Origin: CAVVNN01 sp963749605
GTDB lineage: Bacteria > Actinomycetota > Thermoleophilia > Solirubrobacterales > 70-9
Direction of reading: 5' to 3'
NCBI GenBank assembly: GCA_963749605.1
Contig: CAVVNN010000002.1
Coordinates: 558,001 to 622,000 of the forward strand
DNA: 64,000 nucleotides
Shown here: positions 8,730 through 19,271 of the stretch, piece after piece
How the letters are laid out: each line of letters opens with the position of its first letter
Numbering within the stretch: position 1 is the first letter of the stretch
Position numbers and translations under genes: made by a program
The notes under the pieces: generated by a model
Told to the model about the DNA's origin: nothing
The model's input: only the letters and a program-made list of their open reading frames with translations
Databases searched by the model: none

Positions 8730-10175
8730 GTGAACTTCATCGAGGACGTGGTCGAACGCTTCCCGTCCGCGCGGCCGGCGCTGATCGAGGTCAATGCGGA
8801 GGGCGAGCGCCGAGTGCATCACTTCGGCGAGCTGTTCGCGAGGTCCGCGGGGCTCTCGGGCGCCCTCGCCGCCCGCGGGGTGAAGCGCGGAGACGTCGTG
8901 ATGATCCTGGTCGGCAGCAGGGTCGAGTGGGTGCTCGCCCTGCTCGCCTGCTGGCGGATGGGAGCCGTGGCGCTGCCCTGCAACCCTCAACTGCGCCGCA
9001 AGGACCTGGAGCTGCGAGCAGACGCCGCCGGCCCGAGGCTGGCGATCGGCGAGGCGCGGTACCTGGGCGAGCTGCCCGACGGCATTCCCTACATGGACCT
9101 GGACGACCTGGCGCCGATCTTCGACGAGGACCTGCCCCAGGAGGCGCCCGCCGCGACAGCGGCCCTGCACCCCACCGACCCCGCCGCGATCGTCTTCACC
9201 TCGGGGACGACCGGCGAGCCACGCGGGGTGGTGTACCCACAGCGCTACCTGACCGGGCAGCGCCTCCAGGCAGAGCACTGGTTCGGCGCCCGCGCCACCG
9301 AGGTGGCCTGGTGCACGGCGGCGCCGGGCTGGTCGAAGTCCACCCGCAACGCCTTCGTCGCACCGTGGCTGAGCGGCGCCGTGGCCGTCCTGCACGACGG
9401 GCGCTTCGACCCCACGGAGCGGCTGCGGCTCTGCGAGGAGCTGGGCGTCAACGTGCTCTGCCAGGCGCCGACCGAGTACCGGATGCTCGCCAAGCGAGCG
9501 GAGCTGGCGCCGATCGGCACGCTGCGGCGCCTGGTCTCGGCCGGGGAGCCGATCGAGCCCGAGGTGATCCGCCTCTTCCGGAAGCGGCTCGGACTGCCGA
9601 TCGGCGACGGCTACGGACAGACCGAGACCGGGCCGGTCAGCGGCATGCGCCCCGGCGAGGACGACCCCGCCCGCGACGGCTCGATGGGACGGCCCCTGCC
9701 CGGGATCGAGACGCGGATCCTCGACGGCGAGCTTCAGCTCAGGGCCGACTCCTCCCCCACCTTCTTCGACCATTACCTCGACGGCGAGCGCTTCGAGGGC
9801 GAGTGGTGGCCGACCGGCGACCGGGTGCGCGAGGACGAGGACGGCTATCTCTGGTTCGAAGGACGAAGCGACGACCTGATCCTCTCCTCCGGCTACCGAA
9901 TCGGGCCCTTCGAAGTCGAGTCGGCGCTGGTCTCCCATCCCGCGGTCGCCGAGGCGGCGGCGGTCGCCGCCCCCGACCCCGAGCGCGGAGCCGTGGTCCG
10001 CGCGATCGTCGTCCTCCGCGACGGCGGAACGCCCTCAGAGGAGCTGGCGCGTGAGCTGCAGGAGCACGTCAAAGGCCAGACGGCGCCGTACAAGTACCCC
10101 CGCATCGTCGAGTTCGCCGACGAGCTGCCGAAGACGACGAGCGGCAAGATCAAGCGGGCGGAGCTGCGCGGCTAG
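8730..10175 (+). CDS. AMP-forming acyl-CoA synthetase (481 aa)
   Basis: This enzyme activates a carboxylic acid to acyl-AMP and then acyl-CoA. It carries the full ANL superfamily set: phosphate loop TSGTTGEPRG (about 157-166), GYGQTETG (about 295), the hinge GRSDDLILSSGYRIGPFEVES, and the C-terminal lysine motif TTSGKIKR. Overall resemblance is to medium-chain (AcsM-like) or acetyl/propionyl synthetases, without the N-terminal extension of acetyl-CoA synthetase, so a medium-chain acid is inferred. The start is GTG 8730; no strong ribosome site is visible. It probably supplies acyl-CoA to the beta-oxidation-type genes upstream, though it is separated from them by the transporter. Confidence 0.9.
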   Translation: MNFIEDVVERFPSARPALIEVNAEGERRVHHFGELFARSAGLSGALAARGVKRGDVVMILVGSRVEWVLALLACWRMGAVALPCNPQLRRKDLELRADAAGPRLAIGEARYLGELPDGIPYMDLDDLAPIFDEDLPQEAPAATAALHPTDPAAIVFTSGTTGEPRGVVYPQRYLTGQRLQAEHWFGARATEVAWCTAAPGWSKSTRNAFVAPWLSGAVAVLHDGRFDPTERLRLCEELGVNVLCQAPTEYRMLAKRAELAPIGTLRRLVSAGEPIEPEVIRLFRKRLGLPIGDGYGQTETGPVSGMRPGEDDPARDGSMGRPLPGIETRILDGELQLRADSSPTFFDHYLDGERFEGEWWPTGDRVREDEDGYLWFEGRSDDLILSSGYRIGPFEVESALVSHPAVAEAAAVAAPDPERGAVVRAIVVLRDGGTPSEELARELQEHVKGQTAPYKYPRIVEFADELPKTTSGKIKRAELRG

Positions 10176-10228
10176 AGGTCTGAGGGGGGACGCACGCGGA
10201 TGGCGAGCGCCAACCCACATCGCCACCG

Positions 10229-11593
10229 GTGGAGCAGATCGACCGCAGGCGGATCGCGGCGCTGACCGAGGCCCAGCAGGAGCTCTTCCGCAACCGCACC
10301 GCCGCCTCCGCGAAGACCTTCGAGCGCGCGGTCAAGGTGATGCCGAACGGCGTCCCCTCCTCGTTCCAGTCGAACGACCCCTGGCCGGTCTACATCGAGC
10401 GCGGCGAGGGCAGCCGGGTCTGGGACGTCGACGGCGGCGAATACGTCGACTTCCACAACGGCTTCGGCGTGATGTGCATCGGCCACGCCAACCCCGTGGT
10501 CGGCGCCGCGGTCAAGGCGCGGATCGACGAAGGCACCCACTTCGCCGCCCCCACCGACGGCTCGATCGCCGTCGCCGAGGAGCTGGCGCGCCGCTTCGGC
10601 CTGCCCCAGTGGCGCTTCAACAACTCCGGCACCGAGGCGACGATGGACGCCGTCCACCTCGCCCGCGGCGCCACCGGGCGCGACACGATCCTCAAGATCG
10701 AGGGCTCCTACCACGGCCACCACGACACGGTGATGGTCTCGGTCTACCCGCCGCTGGAGGCGCTCGGCGCCCGCGACGACCCGGTCAGCGTGCCCTACGG
10801 CGGCGGCGTCCCGACCGCGATGAGCGAGCTCACCCGCGCCGTCCCCTTCAACGACGCCGACGCCCTGGCCAGCGTGCTCGACAAGCTCGGCGAGCAGGTC
10901 GCCGGGCTGATCATGGAGCCGGCGATGATGAACATCAACATCATCCCGCCGCGCCCGGGCTACCTCGAGCGGGTTCGCGAGCTGACCGCGCAGCACGGCG
11001 TCAAGCTGATCTTCGACGAGGTCAAGACCGGCTGCACGATCTCCCCGGGCGGCGCCACCGCCCGCTTCGGCGTCGTCCCCGACATGATCACCCTCGCCAA
11101 GGCGAGCTGCGGCGGCTATCCGGGCGGAGCGATCGGGATGAGCGGGGAGCTGGCGGCGATCGTCGCCGACGGCGCCGTGAAGCAGTACGGCACCTTCAAC
11201 GGCAACCCGCTGGTGATGGCGGCGGCGGAGGCGACCCTGACCCAGGTCCTCACCGACGACGTCTACGAGCGCTTCGAGCAGACCAACCGGCGCCTGCTCG
11301 ACGGCTGCCAGGCGATCGTCGACTCCTACGGCCTGCCCGCTTACACCGAGGGAATGGGCGCCAAGGGCTGCGTGATCTTCTCGCCGCGGCGGATGCATGA
11401 GTACCGCGACTACCTGCGCGACGTCGACGACGAGCTCTCCGCCCTCGCCTGGCTCTACCACATGAACCACGGCATCTTCATGACTCCGGGGACCGAGGAG
11501 GAGTGGACGCTCTCGATCGCCCACTCCGACGAGGACCTGCAGCGCTACCTCGACGCCTTCGAGGCCTTCGCCCGCGACGTCACCGAGGGCTGA
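10229..11593 (+). CDS. Class III PLP aminotransferase (GSA aminomutase-like, 454 aa)
   Basis: This is a fold-type I PLP enzyme. The N-terminal motif MPNGVPSSFQ, the GTEATMDAVHLARG phosphate-binding segment, FDEVKTG (Asp near the PLP nitrogen) and LAKASCGGYPGGA (Schiff-base Lys) all match the glutamate-1-semialdehyde aminomutase/beta-amino-acid aminotransferase group. True HemL normally reads LGKVIGGG..., and no other heme gene is nearby. A general omega- or beta-amino-acid transaminase is therefore more likely than HemL. The start is GTG 10229, 53 bp after the synthetase. Substrate is not determinable here. Confidence 0.82.
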   Translation: MEQIDRRRIAALTEAQQELFRNRTAASAKTFERAVKVMPNGVPSSFQSNDPWPVYIERGEGSRVWDVDGGEYVDFHNGFGVMCIGHANPVVGAAVKARIDEGTHFAAPTDGSIAVAEELARRFGLPQWRFNNSGTEATMDAVHLARGATGRDTILKIEGSYHGHHDTVMVSVYPPLEALGARDDPVSVPYGGGVPTAMSELTRAVPFNDADALASVLDKLGEQVAGLIMEPAMMNINIIPPRPGYLERVRELTAQHGVKLIFDEVKTGCTISPGGATARFGVVPDMITLAKASCGGYPGGAIGMSGELAAIVADGAVKQYGTFNGNPLVMAAAEATLTQVLTDDVYERFEQTNRRLLDGCQAIVDSYGLPAYTEGMGAKGCVIFSPRRMHEYRDYLRDVDDELSALAWLYHMNHGIFMTPGTEEEWTLSIAHSDEDLQRYLDAFEAFARDVTEG

Positions 11594-11611
11594 GCGCCGC
11601 CGCCGCGACCG

Positions 11612-13021
11612 CTACGCGGCGAGCGCCTCGGCGACGTCGACCGGGCGCCCGAGGTGGTAGCCCTGTGCCATGTCCACCCCGTACTCGCGCAGCATCTGCG
11701 TGGTGACGTCGTCCTGGACGAACTCGGCGATCGTCGTCTTGCCGAGGCCGCGGGCGATCTGCACGATCGCCTGGACCGTGAGCTGGTCGGCGTCGTTGCG
11801 CGGCATGTCGCGGACGAACGCCCCGTCGATCTTGATCACGTCGAAGGGGATCTCTTTGAGGTAATGGAAGGGCCCGAAGCCGGCGCCGTAGTCGTCGATC
11901 GCCACCTGGCACCCGAACTCGGTGAGCCGGTCGGCGAAGCCCGCCGCCGCCTGGTAGTCCTGGATCCGCGCCGTCTCGGTGATCTCGAAGGTGCAGCGCG
12001 CGGGGTCCGCATCCCCCTCGTCGAGCCGGCGCTCGATGAACTCGAGCACCGAGATGTCGGTGAGGGAGGCCCCGGAGATGTTGACGTGCAGGGAAACCGG
12101 GCTGCCGGAGCGCTCGCGCTGGGCGAGCAGCTCCAGGGCGCGGGCAACCACCCAGCGGTCCAGCTCCTGCACCATGCCGGAGCGCTCCGCCACCTCGATG
12201 AACGACGAAGCGGGCAGCAGCGTGCCGTCCTCTCCGGTCATCCGCAGGAGCAGCTCGTAGCGCTCGATCCCACCGGACGCGAGGCTGCGAATCGGCTGGG
12301 TGTGGAGGCTGAGGCGGTCGTTGGTGAGGGCATCGCGGATGCGGGCAGAGGTGGTCTGGGTGCGCCGCAGCCGGCGCTTCGGCTCACCCGGGTCCTCGAA
12401 CAGCGCGATCCGGTTGCGCCCCTCCTCCTTCGCCCGGTACATCGCCTGGTCGGCGGCCAGCAGGACACTTTCGGCGCTTGCGTCCCTCTCCCCGCCGAAC
12501 ATCGCCACCCCGACGCTGATCGTGGCGCCCGAGTTCTCGACGTTTGGCACCACTCGCTCGGCGACCTCGGCGCGCAGGTCCTCGCCGAGCTGCAGCGCCC
12601 CGGCGACATCGGTCTGCGGCATCAGCACGGCGAACTCGTCGCCGGAGAGGCGCGCGATTATGTCCGTGGTTCGCATGCGCTCCCGCATCACGTCGGCGAT
12701 CTGGCGGAGCAGGTTGTCGCCGACGTGATGGCCGTGCGCATCGTTGATCGCCTTGAGGCCGTCGATGTCGATGATCATCACCGCCCCCTGGCCGCCGTAG
12801 CGGGCGCTGAAGGAGACGTACTGGTCGAGCTCGGCGCGGAAACGGCGGCGGACCAGCAGCCCCGTGAGGGAGTCGTGGTCGGCCAGGTAGCGGAGCTCCG
12901 CTTCGGTCCTCTCGGCTCGGGCCAGTGCATCGAGGACGACCTCCCGGTCCTTCGACGCAAGCTTTTTCAGCACAGCTTCGATCGCCGGCTCGCTCTGCCT
13001 CGGGAGTCGGTCGTTCGCCAC
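11612..13021 (-). CDS. GGDEF-EAL cyclic-di-GMP protein (469 aa)
   Basis: This is a soluble two-domain protein for making and/or breaking cyclic di-GMP. After a short helical N-terminus, the GGDEF domain spans about 45-210, with SGDEF at residues 126-130 (Ser for the first Gly, often still active). The EAL domain spans about 235-465. It reads ELL for EAL, but keeps the metal and catalytic positions: the Asn in HVNISG, the Glu in EITETA, DDYGAGF, KIDGAFV and AEFVQD. Both activities are therefore possible. There is no transmembrane or PAS sensor, so input must come from partners or the N-terminus. Start GTG 13021 is divergent from the DUF255 gene. Confidence 0.92.
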   Translation of the reverse strand: MANDRLPRQSEPAIEAVLKKLASKDREVVLDALARAERTEAELRYLADHDSLTGLLVRRRFRAELDQYVSFSARYGGQGAVMIIDIDGLKAINDAHGHHVGDNLLRQIADVMRERMRTTDIIARLSGDEFAVLMPQTDVAGALQLGEDLRAEVAERVVPNVENSGATISVGVAMFGGERDASAESVLLAADQAMYRAKEEGRNRIALFEDPGEPKRRLRRTQTTSARIRDALTNDRLSLHTQPIRSLASGGIERYELLLRMTGEDGTLLPASSFIEVAERSGMVQELDRWVVARALELLAQRERSGSPVSLHVNISGASLTDISVLEFIERRLDEGDADPARCTFEITETARIQDYQAAAGFADRLTEFGCQVAIDDYGAGFGPFHYLKEIPFDVIKIDGAFVRDMPRNDADQLTVQAIVQIARGLGKTTIAEFVQDDVTTQMLREYGVDMAQGYHLGRPVDVAEALAA

Positions 13022-13152
13022 TGAGATAAAGGTAGAGCTTTCCCACTCTGCGAGTCGCCCCTTTCGGCCTGTTCAGGGAATTGCCCCAAGTTTCGGCGAC
13101 GGCAGCGAGCCAATAGTGAGCTTCCACTCGGCCAAGAAGTAGGCTGGAGGGG

Positions 13153-15155
<2,003 letters not shown>

Positions 15156-15180
15156 CCGCCGGGGGAGGGGAGGTCGGGCG

Positions 15181-16536
15181 TCACAGAATCGGGAGGAAGT
15201 TCTCGATCTCGTAGGGGGTGACCTGAACCCGGTAGTCGTCCCATTCCTGCCGCTTGATCTCGACGAACCGCCGGAACGTGTGCTCGCCGAGCGTGCGCAG
15301 CACCAGCTCGGACTCGGCCGCCACCTCGATCGCCTCGCCCAGCGTCGCCGGCAGCTGCTCGATCCCCTGGTGGGCCAGCTCCTCCTGAGAGAGGTGGTAG
15401 AGGTTCTGCTCCATCGGCTCGGGCAGCTCGTAGCCCTTCTCGACTCCCTCCAGCCCCGCCTGCAGCATCCCGGCGAAGCAGAGGTAGGGGTTGCAGGCCG
15501 GGTCGGGGCAGCGCAGCTCGGCCCGCGTCGCGCCCTCCTTGCCCGGGTGGTAGAGCGGCACCCGGATCAGCGCCGAGCGGTTGCGGCGCGACCAGGCCAG
15601 GTAGACGGGCGCCTCGTAGCCGGGAACGAGCCGCTTGTAGGAGTTGATCCACTGCGCGAACAGCGGCGCGATCTCGCGCGCGTGCCGCAGCTGGCCGGCG
15701 ATGAACGCCTTCGCGGTGGCGGAGAGGAAGTACTGGTCGTCGGGGTCGTAGAAGGCGTTGCGGCCGTCCTTGGCCAGCGACTGGTGGACGTGCATCCCGG
15801 AGCCGTTCTCGCCGAACAGCGGCTTCGGCATGAAGGTCGCGTGCCAGCCGTATTTCATCGCGTACTCCTTGACCACGATGCGGTAGGTCATGCAGTCGTC
15901 GGCCATCTGCGAGCGCGTTCTTGTAGCGCATGTCGACCTCGTGCTGGGAGGGGCCGACCTCGTGGTGGGTGTACTCGACGTGGATCCCCATCTTCTCCAG
16001 GGCGAGCACGGTGTCGCGGCGCACGTCGGAGCCGGCGTCGAGCGTGGTCAGGTCGAAGTAGCCGCCCTCGTCGAGGACCTCGGGCACGCCGCTCGCCGGT
16101 TTGGCCGAGCGGAAGTAGAAGTACTCGAGCTCGGGGCCGATGTTGTAGGCGTCGAAGCCCAGCTCCTCGGCCCGCTTCAGCGCCCGCTGCAGGATCCAGC
16201 GCGGGTCGCCCTCGTAGGCGCCGCCGCCGGGCACGCGGATGTCGCAGAACATGCGCGCGACCGCGTTCTCCTGCTCGGGCCGCCAGGGAATCAGGGCGAA
16301 GGTCGAGGGGTCGGGCATCGCGATCATGTCCGACTCCTCGATCGGGTTGAAGCCGGTGATCGAGGAGCCGTCGAAGCCCATGCCGCCGTCGAAGGCGTCC
16401 TCGAGCTCGGCGGCGTTGATCGAGAAGCTCTTCAGCTGGCCCGAGCACGTCGGTGAACCAGAGGCGGACGAAGCGGACGTCGCTTTCCTTGACGATCTGG
16501 GCGACGTCAGCGGCACTGCGTGGGTTGCTCTGCCAT
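15181..16536 (-). pseudogene. glnA: Glutamine synthetase, three frameshifts
   Basis: This enzyme forms glutamine from glutamate, ammonia and ATP. Conserved blocks in order are VRLWFTDVLGQLKSF, FDGSSITGF, GGYFDLTTLD, EYTHHEVGPSQHEVD, PLFGENGSGMHVHQS and the Arg-rich RNRSALIRVP. The start is ATG 16536, with AAGGAGG five bases upstream. Frame is lost within the first ten codons. It is lost again near 16440, where CTCGGGCCAG carries one G too many to read LGQLK, and near 15905, where one extra base precedes ATGGCCGACGAC. Each break is a single base and all domains are present, so sequence error is the likely cause. No adenylylation-site judgement is made. Confidence 0.85.
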
Positions 16537-16641
16537 TCCGGCCTCCTTGGCTTGTCCGCGAGAGGGCCGCAACGATAGGCGAATGAACCGGCGACGTGCC
16601 GAACCGCCGTATCCCGGGTAGAGGAAGGGTTGAGCACCGGC

Positions 16642-16670
16642 TTGCACGAGCGGCGAAAAGCAGGTATAAC
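16642..16670 (+). promoter_or_regulatory. Sigma-70-type promoter for the AhpD-like gene
   Basis: TTGCAC (16642-16647) and TATAAC (16665-16670) are separated by exactly 17 bp on the plus strand, a near-consensus vegetative promoter. Transcription would start near 16677, inside the palindrome that abuts the -10 box, and give a leader of about 93 nt before GTG 16770. Confidence 0.5.
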
Positions 16671-16684
16671 TTACGCCTCGTAAG
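16670..16684. promoter_or_regulatory. 15-bp palindrome at the promoter start site
   Basis: CTTACG (16670-16675) and CGTAAG (16679-16684) form a perfect inverted repeat around CCT. It overlaps the last base of the -10 box and the expected start site, an ideal position for a repressor. The cognate protein is unknown. Confidence 0.5.
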
Positions 16685-16697
16685 TAATCGGCTCAAA

Positions 16698-16730
16698 GTA
16701 AAGTAAAGGCCACGTAAAGGCTCTGTAAAG
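16698..16730. promoter_or_regulatory. GTAAAG direct-repeat array between glnA and the AhpD-like gene
   Basis: GTAAAG occurs at 16698-16703, 16703-16708, 16714-16719 and 16725-16730. The last three are spaced 11 bp apart, one helical turn, so all face the same side of the DNA. Read on the minus strand toward glnA the unit is CTTTAC. Direct repeats with 11-bp spacing are how OmpR-type regulators such as GlnR and PhoP bind in actinobacteria. Upstream of glnA, GlnR is the obvious candidate, but the match to its published consensus is only partial. Confidence 0.5.
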
Positions 16731-16769
16731 CGAAAAAACGCCACTTCAGAGACGGAAGCGGGAAGCAAC

Positions 16770-17336
16770 GTGACAGTTAAAACAGATGTCAGCAGATTCC
16801 AGATCCACGACGAGCTGACGGCTCCGGACGAGAGCGCCCCCCTGCTCAAGAGCGTCCAGGCCACCGGCGGCGCGGTGACCAAGTTCGTCGGCGTCCTCGC
16901 CGGCGCGCCGGCCGTCCTCCGCGCCTACACGCGGATGCGCTCCGAGCTGCGCGGCGGCGTCCTCCCGCAGGCGACCCGTGAGCGGATCGCCCTGGCGGTC
17001 GCCGAGCACCGCGAGGACAACTACAGCATCGCCCAGCACGCGAAGTCGGCACGGCGCGCCGGGCTCGGCCTCGACGAGGTGTCCCGCGCCCGCAGCTTCA
17101 CCTCAGCCGACCCCAAGGAGGCCGCGCTGCTCGCCTACCTGAAGGAGGCGCTGGACGCCGACGGGTCCCCCCCGCTCCACCTCCACGAGGAGGCGCGGGA
17201 GATCGGCTGGACCGACGAGGAGATCCTCGAGGCGGTCGGCCACCTGGCGCTCAACGAGTTCCAGAGCCTGATCGCGAGCGCGGCGGCTCTCCCCAAGGAC
17301 CAGGCCACACCGCGGGTCCTGCCCTCAGCGGCTTAG
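16770..17336 (+). CDS. Carboxymuconolactone decarboxylase/AhpD-fold protein lacking the cysteines (188 aa)
   Basis: This is an all-helical AhpD-like protein. The family segment is recognisable at about residues 70-95 (RERIALAVAEHREDNYSIAQHAKSARRAGL). The two cysteines of the AhpD C-x-x-C redox centre are absent: DNYS stands where CxxC is expected, while the following His is kept. Alkylhydroperoxidase activity of the usual kind is therefore unlikely. The second half (about 105-180) repeats the helical pattern seen in CMD proteins. The start is GTG 16770 with GGAAG upstream. It is divergent from glnA and preceded by a near-consensus promoter, so it is probably well expressed. Confidence 0.75.
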   Translation: MTVKTDVSRFQIHDELTAPDESAPLLKSVQATGGAVTKFVGVLAGAPAVLRAYTRMRSELRGGVLPQATRERIALAVAEHREDNYSIAQHAKSARRAGLGLDEVSRARSFTSADPKEAALLAYLKEALDADGSPPLHLHEEAREIGWTDEEILEAVGHLALNEFQSLIASAAALPKDQATPRVLPSAA

Positions 17337-17359
17337 GCGCGCGAGAAGCCCGCTGAGGG

Positions 17360-18096
17360 TCAGCCCTCGGCGAGGGTGGCGGTGTAGAGCAGGCGGGCGG
17401 TGGTGTAGCGGCAGCCGTAGGTGGCGCGCTTGCCGACCTTGGTCTGCGGTTCGCCCTGGCGGACGTCGGTCGAGTTGGTGCACTTGCCGGGCTCGCGGCT
17501 GGCCCGCCAGACGTTGTTGGCAGGGAGGCCCTGGGCGAAGGCGGGCGCCCAGGTCGGCACCGTGAGGCCGACGATGTCGCCCTTTTCGACCTGCAGCGAG
17601 GCGCCGAACTTGACGGTCTGGCCCAGGTAGGGGCTGAGCACGTGGATCGAGCCCTGGCGGCGCAGGTTGTAGCGCGGCGGGTTGGTGCCGGGGATGCGCC
17701 GCAGGATCGCCAGCCGCGCCTCGGGCGGCGTGCCGAAGAAGCCGTTGAAGAAGGAGCGCTGCTTGTTGGTCGGCTGGGCGAGAGTCAGGGTCCAAGCCTT
17801 GATCTTGCCGTCCTTGCGGAACGCTGGAACGGCAGCTTGGCCTGGCCGTTGTTGACCTGGAAGCCGGTGACGCTGCCGACCGCCTGGCAGGGCAGCTCGG
17901 GGCAGGAGGGGTCGGGGGTGGTCGCGGTCTGCCCGAGGACGACCGTGGTGCGCGTCGTGCCCGCCTCGCCGGCGCTCGCCGCCACCAGGGCGACGAGGAT
18001 CGCAAGGCAGCCGGCCGCCAGCGTCGCCATCGCGATGCGACCGCGCCTCCGCGCGGGATTGGCGGCGGTGAGCGCTCCGTGCGAAGACCTCGACAT
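17360..18096 (-). CDS. Secreted protein of unknown function, one frameshift
   Basis: This is a protein of about 245 residues once repaired. The N-terminus has an Arg-rich cytoplasmic end followed by a hydrophobic segment (about 22-45, ATLAAGCLAILVALVAASAGEA), a signal peptide or anchor. The mature part holds CPELPC, a beta-rich stretch (NNGQAKLPF..., GKIKAWTLTLAQP, GSIHVLSPYLGQTVKFG, EKGDIVGLTVPTW) and Cys residues near the C-terminus. The frame breaks near 17822 between AKLPFQ and FRKDGKIKAW, a single missing base. I do not recognise a family. GGAGAGGAG precedes the ATG at 18096. It lies 74 bp downstream of the RlpA-like gene and is likely cotranscribed under the same riboswitch. Confidence 0.6.
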
Positions 18097-18170
18097 GCCC
18101 TTGCTCCTCTCCTGGGTATACTGACCGAAGACGGCAGGTTAGCCGCAATTGCTGCGGAAACGCGGGCCGC

Positions 18171-18687
18171 TCAGCCTCGATGGCGCGCGTAGGCGAGCAC
18201 AACCGCGTAGCGGACCTGGCCCGCGCCGTTCGAACCCGAGCGCCAGGCGGGCGCCGTTGGTCAGGTCCCAGGAGTTGCCCCTGGTGTAGGGCCCGCGGTC
18301 GATGACCCGGGTGACCAGGGAGTGGCCGTGGTAGGCGAACTTGACCGCGGTCCCGCAGGGCAGGCGTCCGGTGGGCGACGCCGATCGTGCCCGGGCGCAG
18401 TGTCTGCCCGCAGGCGGTCCGGTGGCCGTAGAGCCCGGGGCCGTACCAGGTCGCGCCGGCGCTCCGCATCGGGCTGAAGGCGAGTGCCTGTCCAGCCTGC
18501 CCGGCGCCACCGTAGGCGGTGCTGGAGGCGCCACCGGGGCGGCCTGGGCAGAAACGGCAGTTGCGGCGAGGAGGGCGAATGCGGCGAGCAGCGCTGCCCA
18601 GCGTGCGCTGCGCGCCCGGCGCCCGCCGGTCCCATGATCGATTCGGAAGTTGTCTTGCCGCCCATGGCGGCTTTCGCTTGCCTGCAT
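18171..18687 (-). pseudogene. RlpA/3D-type double-psi beta-barrel cell-wall protein, three frameshifts
   Basis: This secreted protein has a signal peptide (RWAALLAAFALLAATAVSAQAA). Its C-terminal double-psi beta-barrel is of the RlpA-like peptidoglycan-acting type: GATWYGPGLYGHRTACGQTL, TIGVAHRTLPCGTAVKFAYHG, VTRVIDRGPYTRGNSWDLTNGARLALGF, then GAGQVRYAVV. The Asp in VIDRGPY is the position shared with MltA/RlpA-like transglycosylases. The blocks fall in three frames, with breaks near 18530, 18370 and 18235; the final stop is TGA at 18171-18173. The first ATG (18687) follows GGAAAGAGAT. Its leader is a ydaO-type element, which fits because that riboswitch class controls cell-wall hydrolases in actinobacteria. 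Confidence 0.75.
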
Positions 18688-18691
18688 ATCT

Positions 18692-18838
18692 CTTTCCAGG
18701 CGCTTACGGGGTTAGCTGACGGGCTCGCGCTGAAAGAGCTGCGCTACGCGGCAGATGCCGGCGATTCGCCCCAACCAATGGGTCCCCCGCTCTCCGCGGT
18801 ATGTAGGCGGAGATTCAGCGGAAGTTGGCGGCAGGTTA
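18692..18838 (-). ncRNA. Cyclic-di-AMP riboswitch (ydaO/yuaA type)
   Basis: On the minus strand the leader of the RlpA-like gene carries the conserved ydaO blocks in order. They are a stem with CCGCTGAATC, GCGGGGGACCCA, GGTTGGGGCGAATCGCCGG, a variable arm around GCTCTTTCAGCGC, and CCGTCAGCTAACCCCGTAAGCG just before the gene. Known members bind c-di-AMP and turn expression off. The 3' end runs almost into the ATG at 18687, so control may also reach translation. Boundaries are approximate; no covariance model was run. Confidence 0.8.
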
Positions 18839-18860
18839 GCAAAGGCTAAGACAGGAAATA

Positions 18861-18900
18861 GGAGAGGCCCCTGGAAAGGCCCCTTCGGGGCCTCTCCCTT
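18861..18900 (-). terminator. Terminator hairpin after rnpB
   Basis: GAGAGGCCCC and GGGGCCTCTC form a perfect 10-bp stem (about 18862-18897). A nested smaller hairpin sits around CCCCTTCGGGG. On the minus strand it is followed by CCTATTTCC, a weak T-rich tail. It lies immediately 3' of the RNase P RNA and separates it from the riboswitch region. Confidence 0.7.
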
Positions 18901-18901
18901 A

Positions 18902-19229
18902 GCGGGCCTGTAAGCCGGATCCTGTCGTGAGCGGCCATCTATCTCTGCGGCCTACCTGGACCTCGCCGGGCAGGGTCGACGGTCCTGCTTGGCCTTGCAC
19001 CGGGCGGGGTTTGCCTGGCCGCCGCGTCACCGCGACGCCGGTGCGCTCTTACCGCACCATTTCACCTTTGCCTGTACGCGACTCACGTGTGGCCGCGCCA
19101 TCGGCCGTGTATTTCTGTGGCACTTTCCCGCGGGTTTCCCCGGGTGGGCGTTACCCACCGCCCTCGCCCTCTGGTGTCCGGACTTTCCTCGAGGGGTTTT
19201 CTCTCCCCCCGCGGTCGCTCGGCCCGCAC
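18902..19229 (-). ncRNA. rnpB: RNase P RNA, bacterial type A
   Basis: This is the catalytic RNA of RNase P, which trims the 5' leader of tRNA precursors. On the minus strand it shows GAGGAAAGTCCGGAC (conserved region I), AAAGTGCCACAGAAA, GGTGAAATGGTGCGGTAAGAGCGCACC and the 3' block AGGATCCGGCTTACAGGCCCGC. The ends are set by the P1 helix: GCGGGCC at the 5' end (19221-19227) pairs with GGCCCGC at the 3' end (18902-18908). Length is about 328 nt. It lies just downstream of lexA on the same strand. Confidence 0.93.
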
Positions 19230-19271
19230 GTTCAATGGTAGCCCTTGAGCGGCCTGCTGCAAACCGGCGGT

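Noticed and set aside
10172..11524. 450-residue minus-strand frame opposite the aminotransferase
   Set aside because: Shadow frame; the plus strand carries all PLP motifs.
19027..19271. Continuation of the lexA frame
   Set aside because: It runs antisense-free but straight through rnpB and follows a frame error; the family C-terminus ends at 19272 in the next frame.
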